A DNA stretch of 64,000 nucleotides from Streptomyces diastatochromogenes (GTDB taxonomy: Bacteria; Actinomycetota; Actinomycetes; Streptomycetales; Streptomycetaceae): NCBI GenBank assembly GCA_026913215.1, contig JAPTYK010000007.1:248001-312000 (forward strand). Reading direction: 5' to 3'. The translations under genes and the position numbers were made by a program. Below, piece by piece: positions 1-7,861 of this stretch (the first letter of the stretch is position 1; each line of letters opens with the position of its first letter). A model generated the notes under the pieces. That model made no database searches. It worked only from the letters and a program-made list of their open reading frames with translations, and had not been told where the DNA came from.

Positions 1-467
1 GCCACACCGACTTCGAGCGCAACCAGCCGCGGTCCGAGGCGGTGGCCGAGTCGTTGCTGCAGTGGTCGCGTGACCTGAAGCGGCGCCTGGTGGTCGACAC
101 CCACCCGGGCGGAAGTGAGTCCACCTACGGGGCGATGGCGGCTGCTCGTGTGACCGTCGTACCGGCTGTGCTGGGGAATGAGGAGCTCCGTGCCTTGGAG
201 GGCCTTCTGAAGAACCTGCCGGACTACCCTCTCCTGCTCATCCCGTACAAGGTCGGGCGGAGCCCTGCCGCTTGGCTGCTTGACGAGCTTGAGCGCCTCG
301 CAGAGGAGAACAAGGCTGAGATCGGTCCTGCTGTGGGTGACTACTACTGGATCCCGCAGCGTCGGCTTCGGGTGCCCATCTGTGCGAGCCCGGTGTCCAA
401 GCGGACGGCGCCGTTCGTCGAGGAGATGAAGGCTGTCGCGGAGGCGGTGGAGAAGTATGGCCGATGA
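1..467 (+). CDS. parA: ParA-family partition ATPase, 3' part only
   Basis: The reading frame is open from base 3 to the TGA at 465-467, so the 5' end (including Walker A) lies outside the window. The visible 154 residues begin just before a Walker B-like segment (VVDTHPGG), followed by the alternating hydrophobic strand and helix pattern (VTVVPAVLGNEELRAL) of the ParA/MinD fold. ParA proteins hydrolyse ATP while bound to DNA and move plasmid copies apart with a centromere-binding partner. The next gene starts 11 nt before this stop, so the two are translationally coupled, as in par operons. The fold assignment rests only on the C-terminal half. Confidence 0.6.
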   Translation, partial: HTDFERNQPRSEAVAESLLQWSRDLKRRLVVDTHPGGSESTYGAMAAARVTVVPAVLGNEELRALEGLLKNLPDYPLLLIPYKVGRSPAAWLLDELERLAEENKAEIGPAVGDYYWIPQRRLRVPICASPVSKRTAPFVEEMKAVAEAVEKYGR

Positions 468-1704
468 ATCGTCGACGCAGCCGCAGGCCGGCATGGCTGC
501 GCTGCGAGCCCGTAAGGGCACCAAGAAGACGGCTGCTGCAACCCAAGGCACCACCAAGGTGGCCGAGGCCCCCGTTGAGACGGCACGACGGACTCCGCCG
601 CCGCCGAAGTTTCCGAAGGCATCTGCCGCAGAAGGCTCCAGCGATGCAGGGGATGCTGGCGTTGCCCCGGCGGAGCAGAACGGCGGACGCTCCGTCGCCC
701 AGGCGGCGGCGGAGCAGCCGGTCAGCGTGCCGGCTGCTGATTCTGAGGTGACGGACGTCGAAGGCGCAGATACCGGGCGTCAGCGGGTCACGACCTCGGG
801 GCCGGAGGAAGCGCCCGCACAGGAGCAGATGGAGCACAGCCCCGGCGACGAAGGGGCGGCAGTGGCGACTGCTGCCCCGGCGGCGGAGGGGGCGGCGCTG
901 CCGGTCGACAAGCCGGACGCCGGGGATATCTCTACTCAGGGCGGAGGCTCCCCGAGTTCTGCTGACATCCCGGTGCAAGCGCGGACTCCAGAAGCGCAGC
1001 AGGCTCCCAAGAGCTCCGACGGCGATCGTGTGGCTGATGCCCAGGAGAAGGCTGCTGCTGTCCCGCATCGGGTAGAGGCAGCCCAGCCGGCTGTGGCAGA
1101 GCCTGCGACCGGGCATCAGACGGCCGATGAAGCGGCGGCTGACGGCACCCAAGGTGCCAGCGGGGACACCCCCGGCGCCGCGCTCGAACGCCGCTCGGCG
1201 CAGGCCCCTGTCACCGTCACGAGCCAGTGGGACCGGCATGTTCCCCCGCCGGTCAACGAGGGGTTCCCTCGAGCTGAGGAGATCCTGAACCAGCGGTTCA
1301 TCACCAGGGAGGCACTGAACGCATCGGTGCCTGCCGAGCTGCAGATCCCTCACCGGCTGCAGCTGCTCAAGGTCGTGTCCCGGATAAACCACATCCCGCC
1401 GGCCGACCTGGTCGCTGTGGCCGTGGACTGGTTCCTTCGAGGTGGCAAGGCTTCGGCCGACGACATGCTGCCGCCGTGGAACCGATACACGGGGCACGGC
1501 ACCCCTGAGGACATCCGTCCGGCTGAAGTGGTGCTCAACGAGCGGTTCATCACGCGTGAATCTCTCAAGTCGCAGGTGCCGAGGGACCTGCAACTGAATC
1601 ATCGGCTGGCCATGTACCGAGTCCTGAACCGGCTGGAAAAGATGCCCCCTGCCGACATCGTCACGGTCGCCCTTGACCGGTGGCTGAGGGTCATGCGGTT
1701 CTGA
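457..1704 (+). CDS. ParB-like partner with two RHH-like C-terminal modules
   Basis: This 415-residue protein has an Ala/Pro/Glu-rich low-complexity N-terminal part (about residues 15-250) and two similar C-terminal modules of about 60 residues. Each module reads R-F-I-T-R-E-x-L-x-x-x-V-P-x-x-L-Q, then H-R-L, then P-P-A-D-(L/I)-V, then V-(A/V)-(V/L)-D-x-(W/F)-L-R. The VP-x-x-L strand followed by two helices resembles ribbon-helix-helix DNA-binding domains, as in plasmid centromere-binding proteins. It overlaps the parA stop by 11 nt, which supports a ParA-partner role. A single polypeptide with two modules could form an intramolecular dimer. The RHH identity is inferred; no homolog is recognised by name. 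Confidence 0.6.
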   Translation: MADESSTQPQAGMAALRARKGTKKTAAATQGTTKVAEAPVETARRTPPPPKFPKASAAEGSSDAGDAGVAPAEQNGGRSVAQAAAEQPVSVPAADSEVTDVEGADTGRQRVTTSGPEEAPAQEQMEHSPGDEGAAVATAAPAAEGAALPVDKPDAGDISTQGGGSPSSADIPVQARTPEAQQAPKSSDGDRVADAQEKAAAVPHRVEAAQPAVAEPATGHQTADEAAADGTQGASGDTPGAALERRSAQAPVTVTSQWDRHVPPPVNEGFPRAEEILNQRFITREALNASVPAELQIPHRLQLLKVVSRINHIPPADLVAVAVDWFLRGGKASADDMLPPWNRYTGHGTPEDIRPAEVVLNERFITRESLKSQVPRDLQLNHRLAMYRVLNRLEKMPPADIVTVALDRWLRVMRF

Positions 1705-1722
1705 CCAGCTCTTATGGAAGGA

Positions 1723-1758
1723 CGAATGCCCGCCACCTGCCCAGGTGGCGGGCATTCG
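1723..1758 (+). terminator. Strong hairpin after the par operon
   Basis: A perfect 16-bp stem (CGAATGCCCGCCACCT and its complement) with loop GCCC lies 19 nt after the stop of the two-module gene. There is no U-tract, which is usual for actinobacterial terminators. Confidence 0.65.
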
Positions 1759-1760
1759 TC

Positions 1761-1832
1761 GCTAGGTAGTACTAGGCTTTCATCCGTCCGAACGCCTAGA
1801 ATCATAGCCGTTTCCATAGCCGTATCCCTAGG
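1761..1832. promoter_or_regulatory. CTAG cluster and short repeats upstream of the RHH-like gene
   Basis: Four CTAG tetramers (1762, 1772, 1796, 1828) fall within 70 bp, although CTAG is normally rare in this type of DNA. The stretch also contains the palindrome TAGTACTA (1768-1775) and a near-duplicate CATAGCCGTTT / CATAGCCGTAT (1804 and 1815). It is visibly AT-richer than its surroundings and sits between the two par-type DNA-binding genes. A centromere or autoregulatory operator is the likely role; this is inferred from position and composition. Confidence 0.4.
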
Positions 1833-1855
1833 TGTCCCTACGTGGAAGGAAAGAA

Positions 1856-2200
1856 GTGCCGCGCAGAGTATCCCTGGCCCGCAAAGCCCAGGAGCTGGCC
1901 GACGCCCTGAAAGCTCAGGAAGAGCGCGAGGGCGGTGCAGTCACGGATTTCAGCCCGCATCCCGAGACCGAAGCCCTCCTGATGCGCCGGGGAGTGGATA
2001 GGGAGCAGCTGAACTACGCCGTCCCTGAGCAGCTAGAGCTGAAGCGCCGCCTCAACGCGTACAACGTCGAACGCGGCGGCCTCGGCGTGGGCAACCTCGT
2101 TGCGGCCGTTCTCGACGCCTTCCTGCGAGCGGAGGGCTACGCACCCGACCTGGACCACCACAAGGGCGACAGGTCCGGCAGTCAACTGCCGCCGGACTGA
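1856..2200 (+). CDS. Small RHH-like DNA-binding protein (third module copy)
   Basis: The GTG at 1856 is chosen because GGAAGGAAAG lies just upstream; the GTG at 1832 lacks such a site. The 114-residue product ends with the same module seen twice in the preceding gene: DREQLNYAVPEQLEL, then RRL, then GNLVAAVLDAFLR. The N-terminus is basic and helical. It probably binds DNA as a dimer and may be a second centromere-binding protein, or the repressor of the par region that recognises the CTAG-rich stretch before it. The exact role is not established. Confidence 0.65.
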   Translation: MPRRVSLARKAQELADALKAQEEREGGAVTDFSPHPETEALLMRRGVDREQLNYAVPEQLELKRRLNAYNVERGGLGVGNLVAAVLDAFLRAEGYAPDLDHHKGDRSGSQLPPD

Positions 2201-2238
2201 GAAAGCGGACCTCGACTCTGGGCTGAGGAGTCGCCGGA

Positions 2239-2278
2239 TTCGCGGGAACGGGACTGTGGCCGCTCCGCTTCCTACCTT
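2239..2278 (+). promoter_or_regulatory. Shared bipartite promoter, copy 1
   Basis: TTCGC at 2239 and TACCTT at 2273 (start-to-start 34 nt), 37 nt before the ATG of the 2315 gene. It is one of 19 matching sites in the window, described in the findings. Confidence 0.7.
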
Positions 2279-2314
2279 CTGGGTCGTCAGCAATCGAACG
2301 ACCCAGGAGCAGCG

Positions 2315-2680
2315 ATGACCACCGCGTACACCGAGACGATCAGGGAGACCACCCCGGCAGGCCACCAGCGTGCCGTCGCGTTCGCACTGTCGCAGCTCCT
2401 CACCGAGTTCCCGGAGCTGCCGACGCCGCACTGGTCGATCCCGATCCCGCAGCCGGAGGACGACCGGGCGCTGTACGGGTACCTCCAGCGTGAACACGAG
2501 ACGCTGGAGGCGTTCCAGGCGTACGTGAAGGCGCTGGGCGGCGAGGTCACGAGTTGTGCCCCGGTGGAGATGTACGGACGCCTCGTGCGCACGCACACCG
2601 TGGTCGCGCAGTGGAAGGGCGTCCGGGTGGACGTCACCGTCACTCTGCCCGCCAGCATCGACGTGCAGGCAGCGCTGTGA
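2315..2680 (+). CDS. Hypothetical protein, first gene of a coupled pair
   Basis: A 121-residue protein with no family I recognise. It begins MTTAYTETIRE, is predicted mostly helical in its first half, and ends with strands (HTVVAQWKGVRVDVTVTLP). There is no signal peptide, membrane segment or Cys cluster. It is driven by the shared bipartite promoter at 2239-2278 and overlaps the next gene's GTG start by 4 nt (GTGA), so the two are translationally coupled. Third codon positions are strongly G/C, supporting this frame. Confidence 0.75.
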   Translation: MTTAYTETIRETTPAGHQRAVAFALSQLLTEFPELPTPHWSIPIPQPEDDRALYGYLQREHETLEAFQAYVKALGGEVTSCAPVEMYGRLVRTHTVVAQWKGVRVDVTVTLPASIDVQAAL

Positions 2681-2976
2681 CGGCCACCGTAGGCGCCGAC
2701 CACCGGCTGCGGCTGGACGTCGGCGCGCTCGCACTCGGCCCCAACGACGTGCACGCGCTGCTCTGCTACGCCTACGGCGGCCACACGAATTCCCTGCCCG
2801 TCGACCTGACCCAGGAGCAGATCGAAGGTGCCATCCGGGCTGTCGTGATCATGTACGGCCTGACCGGCGCTCTGCGCTGGGAGTCTGGAGTCGAACCCCA
2901 TCAGGCTGCCCAGGTCTCCTCGTGGGCCTGGCGCTTGATCGAGCGCCGGTTCCCCACGCTGATCTTCACGACCTGA
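2677..2976 (+). CDS. Hypothetical protein, coupled to the preceding gene
   Basis: The GTG at 2677 overlaps the upstream stop (GTGA), which fixes the start. The product is 99 residues, with a short strand-rich N-terminus (DHRLRLDVGALAL) and a helical C-terminal half (EQIEGAIRAVVIMYG, SSWAWRLIERRF). No domain is recognised. Its tight coupling suggests that the two products act together. A strong terminator follows at 3054. Confidence 0.72.
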   Translation: MTATVGADHRLRLDVGALALGPNDVHALLCYAYGGHTNSLPVDLTQEQIEGAIRAVVIMYGLTGALRWESGVEPHQAAQVSSWAWRLIERRFPTLIFTT

Positions 2977-3053
2977 CCTCCTGACCAGCCGCGCCCTGCA
3001 TCCCCCTGCGGGCGCGGCACCGCCGACCGGCCTCCCCCTCAGCCGGTCGATGA

Positions 3054-3096
3054 CTGCCGCCCCGCACCGTGACCCCCTCACGGTGCGGGGCGGCAG
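3054..3096 (+). terminator. 17-bp perfect hairpin terminator
   Basis: CTGCCGCCCCGCACCGT pairs with its exact complement at 3080-3096 across a 9-nt loop, 78 nt after the stop of the coupled pair. Confidence 0.75.
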
Positions 3097-3216
3097 GTCG
3101 TTCGGGCGCTCGACCGTGGCCTCCATCGTGAGCCCTGCTGTCCGCACCGTCCGAAGACCGTACGGAGCCGGCGTCTGGGTCTTGCTGCTCGCCGCCGGCC
3201 GCGCCTCATAAGGCAA

Positions 3217-3257
3217 CTCGCCACTTCTGGGGAGGGCACCGACGCGGTGCTTACCTG
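3217..3257 (+). promoter_or_regulatory. Shared bipartite promoter, copy 2 (CTCGC variant)
   Basis: CTCGC at 3217 and TACCTG at 3252 (35 nt), upstream of the 3343 gene. The first base of the upstream box differs from the TTCGC consensus. Confidence 0.5.
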
Positions 3258-3342
3258 TCACCGCGACAGGCCAGCGACGACGGTGAACCTGCCGCTGTCT
3301 CCTCGCACACCGCCCCGCACCAAGGACTCCAGGAGCCCACCC

Positions 3343-3906
3343 ATGGCCAGCGTCAACGAAACCGTTCGTCAACTGATAGAGCGCTACCCCTGCGGCTACC
3401 CGCACCGCACGGAAGCTCTGCATCAGATCCTTGTAGTGCTCGGCGCCGGGTACGAGTGGCGTGATGGCCAAGTCGTCAGCCGGTTTCTCCCCGACGATGA
3501 CACGTGCGCCCGCATGCACCGGGGCTTCCAGTACTCGGCTGAGCGGGTAGCCGAGTTGACGGAGTTCGGCATCGAGGTGAGGGAACAGTTCATCACCGGG
3601 CAGTGCCCGAACGAGGACCTCCGCAGCCGAGCAGACGAGCTGGCCCAGAAGACGGGGAAGCTGCTGCACGGCCCGTACCAGCCGCATCCGACTCTGCTCT
3701 TCCTGGACGTTCCGGCAAATGCCAATGCGGACTGGGCCGCTGCTGCGGCAGAGATCGCAGCGGTGGTTGGCCCTCTGTGGGCTGCCGGAGCTGACCTGGA
3801 GCTGGACCCGTACGAGCGGACGGATTATGTCTTGAAGGAGAGGGACAAAGCTCTCCGTCGCCTGGAGGCGGTCTACGGTCCCGATGTCATCAACGCCGTC
3901 TCGTAG
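3343..3906 (+). CDS. Hypothetical soluble protein
   Basis: The ATG at 3343 is chosen over the upstream GTG at 3247 because AGGAG sits 8 nt before it and the upstream frame covers the promoter. The product is 187 residues and mostly helical, with one compact hydrophobic strand (PTLLFLDVP) followed by an Ala-rich helix (DWAAAAAEIAAVVG). It has no Cys cluster, signal peptide or membrane helix. I do not recognise the family. It is a single-gene unit between the promoter at 3217 and a hairpin at 3927-3970. Confidence 0.7.
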   Translation: MASVNETVRQLIERYPCGYPHRTEALHQILVVLGAGYEWRDGQVVSRFLPDDDTCARMHRGFQYSAERVAELTEFGIEVREQFITGQCPNEDLRSRADELAQKTGKLLHGPYQPHPTLLFLDVPANANADWAAAAAEIAAVVGPLWAAGADLELDPYERTDYVLKERDKALRRLEAVYGPDVINAVS

Positions 3907-3926
3907 ACGCGTGGTTGGCCGCAGGT

Positions 3927-3970
3927 GAGTGGCGGGCCCCCGGATCCCACGGATCTCGGACCCGCCACTC
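3927..3970 (+). terminator. Probable terminator hairpin
   Basis: GAGTGGCGGG and CCCGCCACTC form a 10-bp stem 21 nt after the stop of the 3343 gene. The remaining gene-free sequence to 4331 holds only the next promoter. Confidence 0.45.
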
Positions 3971-4234
3971 AGCCGTTGCGCGCCTGCCGTCAACGCAGGG
4001 ATTGGCAGCGGCGGTCCGGGCGCCTTGGGGCCCTCTTGGCGTGCAGCGATCTGCGAGTAGTGCTCAGAGCCACCGGTCACGCAGCGTGCGGGGTCTGTCC
4101 GGCCCTGGATGTGCTGGACGAGGCGAAACGGGGGCCGGCGGAGAGCGCGTAGCCCCGGTGGCTCAGCTGCGGGCGTCAGTCACGCTACCCAGCGATCAGC
4201 TAAGGGGGAGCTGTGACCAGGCAGTGGTAGAGGA

Positions 4235-4275
4235 TTCGCCGCAAGTGCTGACTTGCGGCCGGCCGCTTCTAGCTT
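4235..4275 (+). promoter_or_regulatory. Shared bipartite promoter, copy 3
   Basis: TTCGC at 4235 (within GGATTCGCC) and TAGCTT at 4270 (35 nt), 57 nt before the GTG start of the 4332 gene. Confidence 0.65.
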
Positions 4276-4331
4276 TCGGGACGTCAGGCCACGGCGACCG
4301 GTCCGTGGCCCCGTTCGAAGGAGTACTGCGC

Positions 4332-5195
4332 GTGCAGAGTCTGCTGAACGATCCGGCATACGGGCACAAGCTGCGTCAGGCGTACGGCGAGGTCAGCCGG
4401 GTCTCTTCCCGTCTGTGGCTGGACCTGTGGCCCGGCGATTCCGTGCCGCGAGACACGCCTCAGAGTCGGATCATGCTCGGTGCCGTGCCGGAGGAAGAGG
4501 TCCGCATTCCGGCAGTCTCCGAGACCACTGACGTGAAGGCCGACGACCTCGTGGTCGTCATCGATACGGCGGGGTCCTCCCACGCCGCCTACGACATCCT
4601 GGGAGTCCTCACCGGCCGAGAAGTGATGGGCCTTGATCACGTCACCCTCAAGGTGGCGCGGGTCGTTTCCACCGCAGCCAAGACCATCTCCGTCGTCACG
4701 GTCCCGACGCCCGCCGATGGCTGGGAGTGTGACCTGACCAACTTCGCTGACCGGGCCTACGACTCCGTCCCCACGACGCTCACGCTGAAGACCAAGACCC
4801 GTCGTATCGGCCGTCTCGGGACCGTGGAGGAGCTCCGGCAGCGGATCAGGGAGCATGCTCTGTTCGACGAGTGGAAGCAGGAGTACGAGAACGCCAAGGA
4901 CGTCCAGCGGGGTGCGCAGGAAGCGGCCCTGAAGCAGCAGGCCGACGAAGCGCGACGGCAGGAGGCGCTCCTGAAGATCGGTCACATCGTCAACCGGGCC
5001 CTCGGCTTTGACCTGTTCTGCCTGAACACCCAGGGGCAGGTCGTGTTCTCGTACTACAACCACTTCCTGCAGGACGCGGCTAACCTGCGCGTGCATATGG
5101 CGGGACTGCACGCGCTGGGCAAGTTCACCGACGACGAGTACGACCTCGTTCGAGACCAGCTGGCCATTGCCGGCCTGCTTCCCGCGCGGCAGTAA
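4332..5195 (+). CDS. Paralogous family member A (coiled-coil protein)
   Basis: The GTG at 4332 with GAAGGAG upstream gives 287 residues. Order of parts: a helical start containing LWLDLWP, a strand-rich core (ADDLVVVIDT, VARVVSTAAKTISVVTV), the landmark RRIGRLG followed by LRQRIREHALFDEWKQEY, a charged coiled coil, and a C-terminal helical segment (LRVHMAGLHALGKFTDDEYD). The same order and landmarks recur in the genes at 6000 and 10950, so this is a local three-member family. The function is unknown, and no catalytic motif is obvious. All three carry the shared bipartite promoter. Confidence 0.8.
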   Translation: MQSLLNDPAYGHKLRQAYGEVSRVSSRLWLDLWPGDSVPRDTPQSRIMLGAVPEEEVRIPAVSETTDVKADDLVVVIDTAGSSHAAYDILGVLTGREVMGLDHVTLKVARVVSTAAKTISVVTVPTPADGWECDLTNFADRAYDSVPTTLTLKTKTRRIGRLGTVEELRQRIREHALFDEWKQEYENAKDVQRGAQEAALKQQADEARRQEALLKIGHIVNRALGFDLFCLNTQGQVVFSYYNHFLQDAANLRVHMAGLHALGKFTDDEYDLVRDQLAIAGLLPARQ

Positions 5196-5213
5196 CAGCA
5201 CCAACCCCTCTCA

Positions 5214-5254
5214 GCGGCTCCACCGGCCTGGTTCCAACGGTCCGGTGGAGCCGC
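5214..5254 (+). terminator. Terminator with T-run
   Basis: A 13-bp stem (GCGGCTCCACCGG and its complement) followed by CTTTTG, 19 nt after the preceding stop. Confidence 0.8.
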
Positions 5255-5382
5255 TTTTGTGACCTGCACCGGGGACCACCGGTGCGTACTTCAGGTGACC
5301 GGCGCTGTCCACGCCGGCAGCACCGCGGTGCTGCCGGCCGGCTGCCGGGAGTGGATACGAGCCGATCACCTAGTCGGGCAGA

Positions 5383-5422
5383 TTCGCGAGAGCTGGGGTC
5401 GTGCGTCCCGCAGGGCTACCTT
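5383..5422 (+). promoter_or_regulatory. Shared bipartite promoter, copy 4
   Basis: TTCGCGAG at 5383 and TACCTT at 5417 (34 nt). It is a strong match but precedes only two doubtful small frames (5500 and 5612), so its target is uncertain. Confidence 0.65.
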
Positions 5423-5499
5423 CACTCCTGTTGGGCCGCCCGGACGGACCGGGCGGGGCAGATCCCAGCACATCCTCCTGGTCCTCTTCCGCCCGGATA

Positions 5500-5612
5500 T
5501 GAACCAGGCCCCGAACGCGGCGGTGCGAACCAGCCAGCGTGCGCCCTCCCCCCGGCGCCGCTCGGTCCTTCGCACCGCCGCTCCGACGTTCCTGCCGCCC
5601 GGGCCTACGTGA
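5500..5612 (+). CDS. Possible small basic protein
   Basis: A 37-residue frame starting MNQAPNAAV and ending in a Pro-rich tail. Support is contextual only: it is the first ATG after the strong bipartite promoter at 5383, and its stop overlaps the ATG of the following frame (TGATG). There is no clear ribosome-binding site and the sequence is Arg-rich, so it could be spurious. Confidence 0.25.
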
Positions 5613-5878
5613 TGCGAACGTCGACGGTCGGATCTTCCAGGGACGTGCGGCCGTGTTCGCCGGCCGCGGCCGGGATCCTCGATCCCTCGAGCTACCTCAG
5701 GTGGGCAAGCCTGTTGCTGGACGTACAGCTAGGTGCCGCACGACGCGTCGACGGCCGCGGGAGACCTCAGGCTCCACCTCGTACAGAGGAAACCGCCAGT
5801 TCAGAGGCCCTGCACCACCTTGCTCGAAACCCCTGGTCATACGGCTTCCGAGGCTCGAACGCCCCACTTCTACGGTGA
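5612..5878 (+). CDS. Possible small protein coupled to the 5500 frame
   Basis: An 88-residue frame beginning at the TGATG overlap. It contains a plausible hydrophobic helix (LRWASLLLDVQL), but G/C at third positions falls in its second half, so coding is uncertain. It lies in the 745-bp stretch between the terminator at 5214-5254 and the gene at 6000, which otherwise holds only two copies of the shared promoter. Confidence 0.25.
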   Translation: MRTSTVGSSRDVRPCSPAAAGILDPSSYLRWASLLLDVQLGAARRVDGRGRPQAPPRTEETASSEALHHLARNPWSYGFRGSNAPLLR

Positions 5879-5909
5879 CGAAGCCGCCTCCGCCCGTGCC
5901 CGACAAGGG

Positions 5910-5950
5910 TTCGCGCGACCTGCGGCCTTCCCGGCCGACGTACCTACCTT
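5910..5950 (+). promoter_or_regulatory. Shared bipartite promoter, copy 5
   Basis: TTCGC at 5910 and TACCTT at 5945 (35 nt), 50 nt before the ATG of the 6000 gene. Confidence 0.65.
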
Positions 5951-5999
5951 CCACCTCGTCACGGCGCCTACCGAGGCGCTCCGAACCGGAAGGAACCCC

Positions 6000-6800
6000 A
6001 TGAACGTCCCCAACTCCGCTCGCGTCAAGGCTGGTCAGCTCGCTTCGCAGATCGTCAGCGAGCTGTGGCCGCACGCCGATGACCTCAAGCCCACGTGGGC
6101 CCGACGTCACCCGGACGACAGGCCTCTGCAGAAGGACCGGCTCTCCCAGGTCGCCTCGGCATCCGACGTAGAGGTCGATGACCTGGTGCTGATCTACGAC
6201 GAGACCAGCCGTACTCTGTTCGACCTCCTGGGGATGTGGACCGCTCGTGAGGCCGTCTTCTGCCGGGAAGCTGTCATAGCCCGGGTGACGTCCAAGACAG
6301 CACGCACGCTGACCGTCGTCGAGTGCACCAAGCCCACGGGCTACTGGAGTTCGTGCGTCATCTCCCGCTTCGGCACGCCCCGCAAGGACGCAGCCGAGCG
6401 GACGCTGAGGCTGAACACCACCCGTCGGCAGATCGGGCGCCTGGGCGCGGTGACCGACCTGCGAGAGCGCATCGCCGAGCACCCGCAGTTCGAGCAGTGG
6501 AAGGCTTCCCACGCCGCCGCCAAGATTGAAGCGGACGAGGAGAGGGCGGCCTGGAAAGCAGAGCACGAGCGGCGTGCGGAGCAGGTGCGCCCGCAGCGTG
6601 AAGCGGTCCGCACCCTGAACGAGGCTGCCGGTGAGGAACTGGTCGGATGGTACGAGCCTTGGGGAGGCCCCAAGGTCAACGAATGGTTCGCCGGTGAAGG
6701 GCGCTTGAGGACGTACCTGGCAGGCCTGAACGCCATCGGGACTATGGCGGACGACGTGTATGCCGAGGCTCTTCTCCATGTTGAGGTCCTCGGCTACTGA
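6000..6800 (+). CDS. Paralogous family member B (coiled-coil protein)
   Basis: The ATG at 6000 has GGAAGGAA upstream; product 266 residues. It matches the 4332 and 10950 proteins in order of features: SELWP near the N-terminus, a strand core (VDDLVLIYDE, VIARVTSKTARTLTVVE), the RRQIGRLG landmark with LRERIAEHPQFEQWK, a Glu/Ala/Arg-rich coiled coil, and GRLRTYLAGLNAIGTMADD near the C-terminus. The function is unknown. The conserved tail suggests a structural or protein-binding role rather than an enzyme. It is separately transcribed from its own bipartite promoter. Confidence 0.8.
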   Translation: MNVPNSARVKAGQLASQIVSELWPHADDLKPTWARRHPDDRPLQKDRLSQVASASDVEVDDLVLIYDETSRTLFDLLGMWTAREAVFCREAVIARVTSKTARTLTVVECTKPTGYWSSCVISRFGTPRKDAAERTLRLNTTRRQIGRLGAVTDLRERIAEHPQFEQWKASHAAAKIEADEERAAWKAEHERRAEQVRPQREAVRTLNEAAGEELVGWYEPWGGPKVNEWFAGEGRLRTYLAGLNAIGTMADDVYAEALLHVEVLGY

Positions 6801-7119
6801 GCCAAGACGGTCAGAGGGTGACCGCAGTGCGCAGCAGCTTGGATCTACGGGCTGCGCGCGCTGCGGTCAACGGGCGTCCGGTACGTTCACCCGGACGCGC
6901 CGGACGCCGGCGGGCAAGCGGCGCCCACTGGAAGACGGCGGGCGTTACCGTACCCGCAGGCAGTTCAACGCCTGCCTGGCACACCCGTCAGCGCCCATGC
7001 CGTCCGGGATGCAGCCGCAAGGAGTTCCGGCCCGGCCGGGGACGTCACTGACCCAGCGTTGACCTCGTTGGATCGACTCTGCCTTCGTCGGCGGCATGGG
7101 AGCCGGGAAAGCCAAGGAC
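6801..7119. other. Gene-free stretch with degenerate zinc-finger-like coding
   Basis: No gene can be supported. Two overlapping plus frames carry pieces of a Cys motif (CARCGQ in one, CRPGCSRKEF in another), which may be the remains of a small zinc-finger gene broken by an indel. No promoter copy or terminator was seen. Confidence 0.3.
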
Positions 7120-7635
7120 ATGCCCCAGCGCAACCGCAAGGTCCAAAGGGCCGCGCGGCAGCAACTCGTGAACGGCCAAGGCCTCTCCTACACCGATGCA
7201 CGCGCTCAAGTTCGGCGCGGCACGAGAGTGACCAGGTTGGCCCCGGCCAGGACCATGCTCGCCGATGGCGTGTGGTCGCGGTACGGCCGCTGGATTCACG
7301 GCACCGAGGACTGGACCCAGTGGCGCTTCCGCTGCGGGACGTGCGGCCACGTCCAGTCCCCGGCTGACAACGCCCACGACGGTGAGCTCTGCCCTGAGGC
7401 GGCGATGTGGCAGTGCGCGGCCGGCCAGACGCCGGCCTGTCCACCCGCTGGTGAGAGCCCCGAGTACTACCAGGTGTTCGGCTATCACGGCCATGGCCGT
7501 GTGTTCCTCTTCGACTTCGCGGGGGACCGTCTGGAGCACCCGCCGCTGACGGACGCAGACGACGAGATCGTCGAAGTGCCGGGAGTGACGGCACCGGCGC
7601 GCGGATCGAGCTCGTGGGAGAGCCGCGCGCGGTAA
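7120..7635 (+). CDS. Hypothetical protein with CxxC zinc-ribbon-like centre
   Basis: The ATG at 7120 is preferred to the one at 7096 because the product then starts MPQRNRKVQRAARQ, a basic helix, with GGGAAAG upstream. The protein has 171 residues: a basic N-terminal third, then FRCGTCGHVQSP with further Cys residues downstream (CPEA, CAAG, CPP), suggesting a zinc ribbon, and an acidic strand-rich C-terminus (RVFLFDFAGD). DNA or RNA binding is plausible from the basic region plus zinc site, but the family is not recognised. A palindromic terminator follows directly. Confidence 0.65.
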   Translation: MPQRNRKVQRAARQQLVNGQGLSYTDARAQVRRGTRVTRLAPARTMLADGVWSRYGRWIHGTEDWTQWRFRCGTCGHVQSPADNAHDGELCPEAAMWQCAAGQTPACPPAGESPEYYQVFGYHGHGRVFLFDFAGDRLEHPPLTDADDEIVEVPGVTAPARGSSSWESRAR

Positions 7636-7652
7636 CCGACCTTCCCCAGACC

Positions 7653-7680
7653 GAGGGTGCGCCGAGCTCGGCGCACCCTC
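7653..7680 (+). terminator. 28-bp palindromic terminator
   Basis: A complete palindrome (GAGGGTGCGCCGAG and its complement) followed by TCTTGC, 18 nt after the preceding stop. Confidence 0.75.
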
Positions 7681-7783
7681 TCTTGCTGTCCTCCTTACCG
7701 CGGCGTGCCGCCCCGCGGTGGCCATGTGCCACCTGGTATCCGGCGTGCGTGGGCCGGCGGCTCTCGCGTAGTGGTGAGCAGGA

Positions 7784-7823
7784 TTCGCCAGCAGTCGGCC
7801 GGGCGCTGCCGCACATCTACCTT
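7784..7823 (+). promoter_or_regulatory. Shared bipartite promoter, copy 6
   Basis: TTCGCC at 7784 and TACCTT at 7818 (34 nt), 39 nt before the ATG of the 7862 mini-gene. Confidence 0.65.
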
Positions 7824-7861
7824 CAGCACCGCACCCGCCCCCATCACTGGAATCGAGTCCG

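Noticed and set aside
2287-4080. 597-residue minus-strand open frame
   Set aside because: It is opposite several plus genes with correct codon bias, ribosome-binding sites and terminators; the translation is Arg/Gly/His-rich and low in aromatic core patterns.
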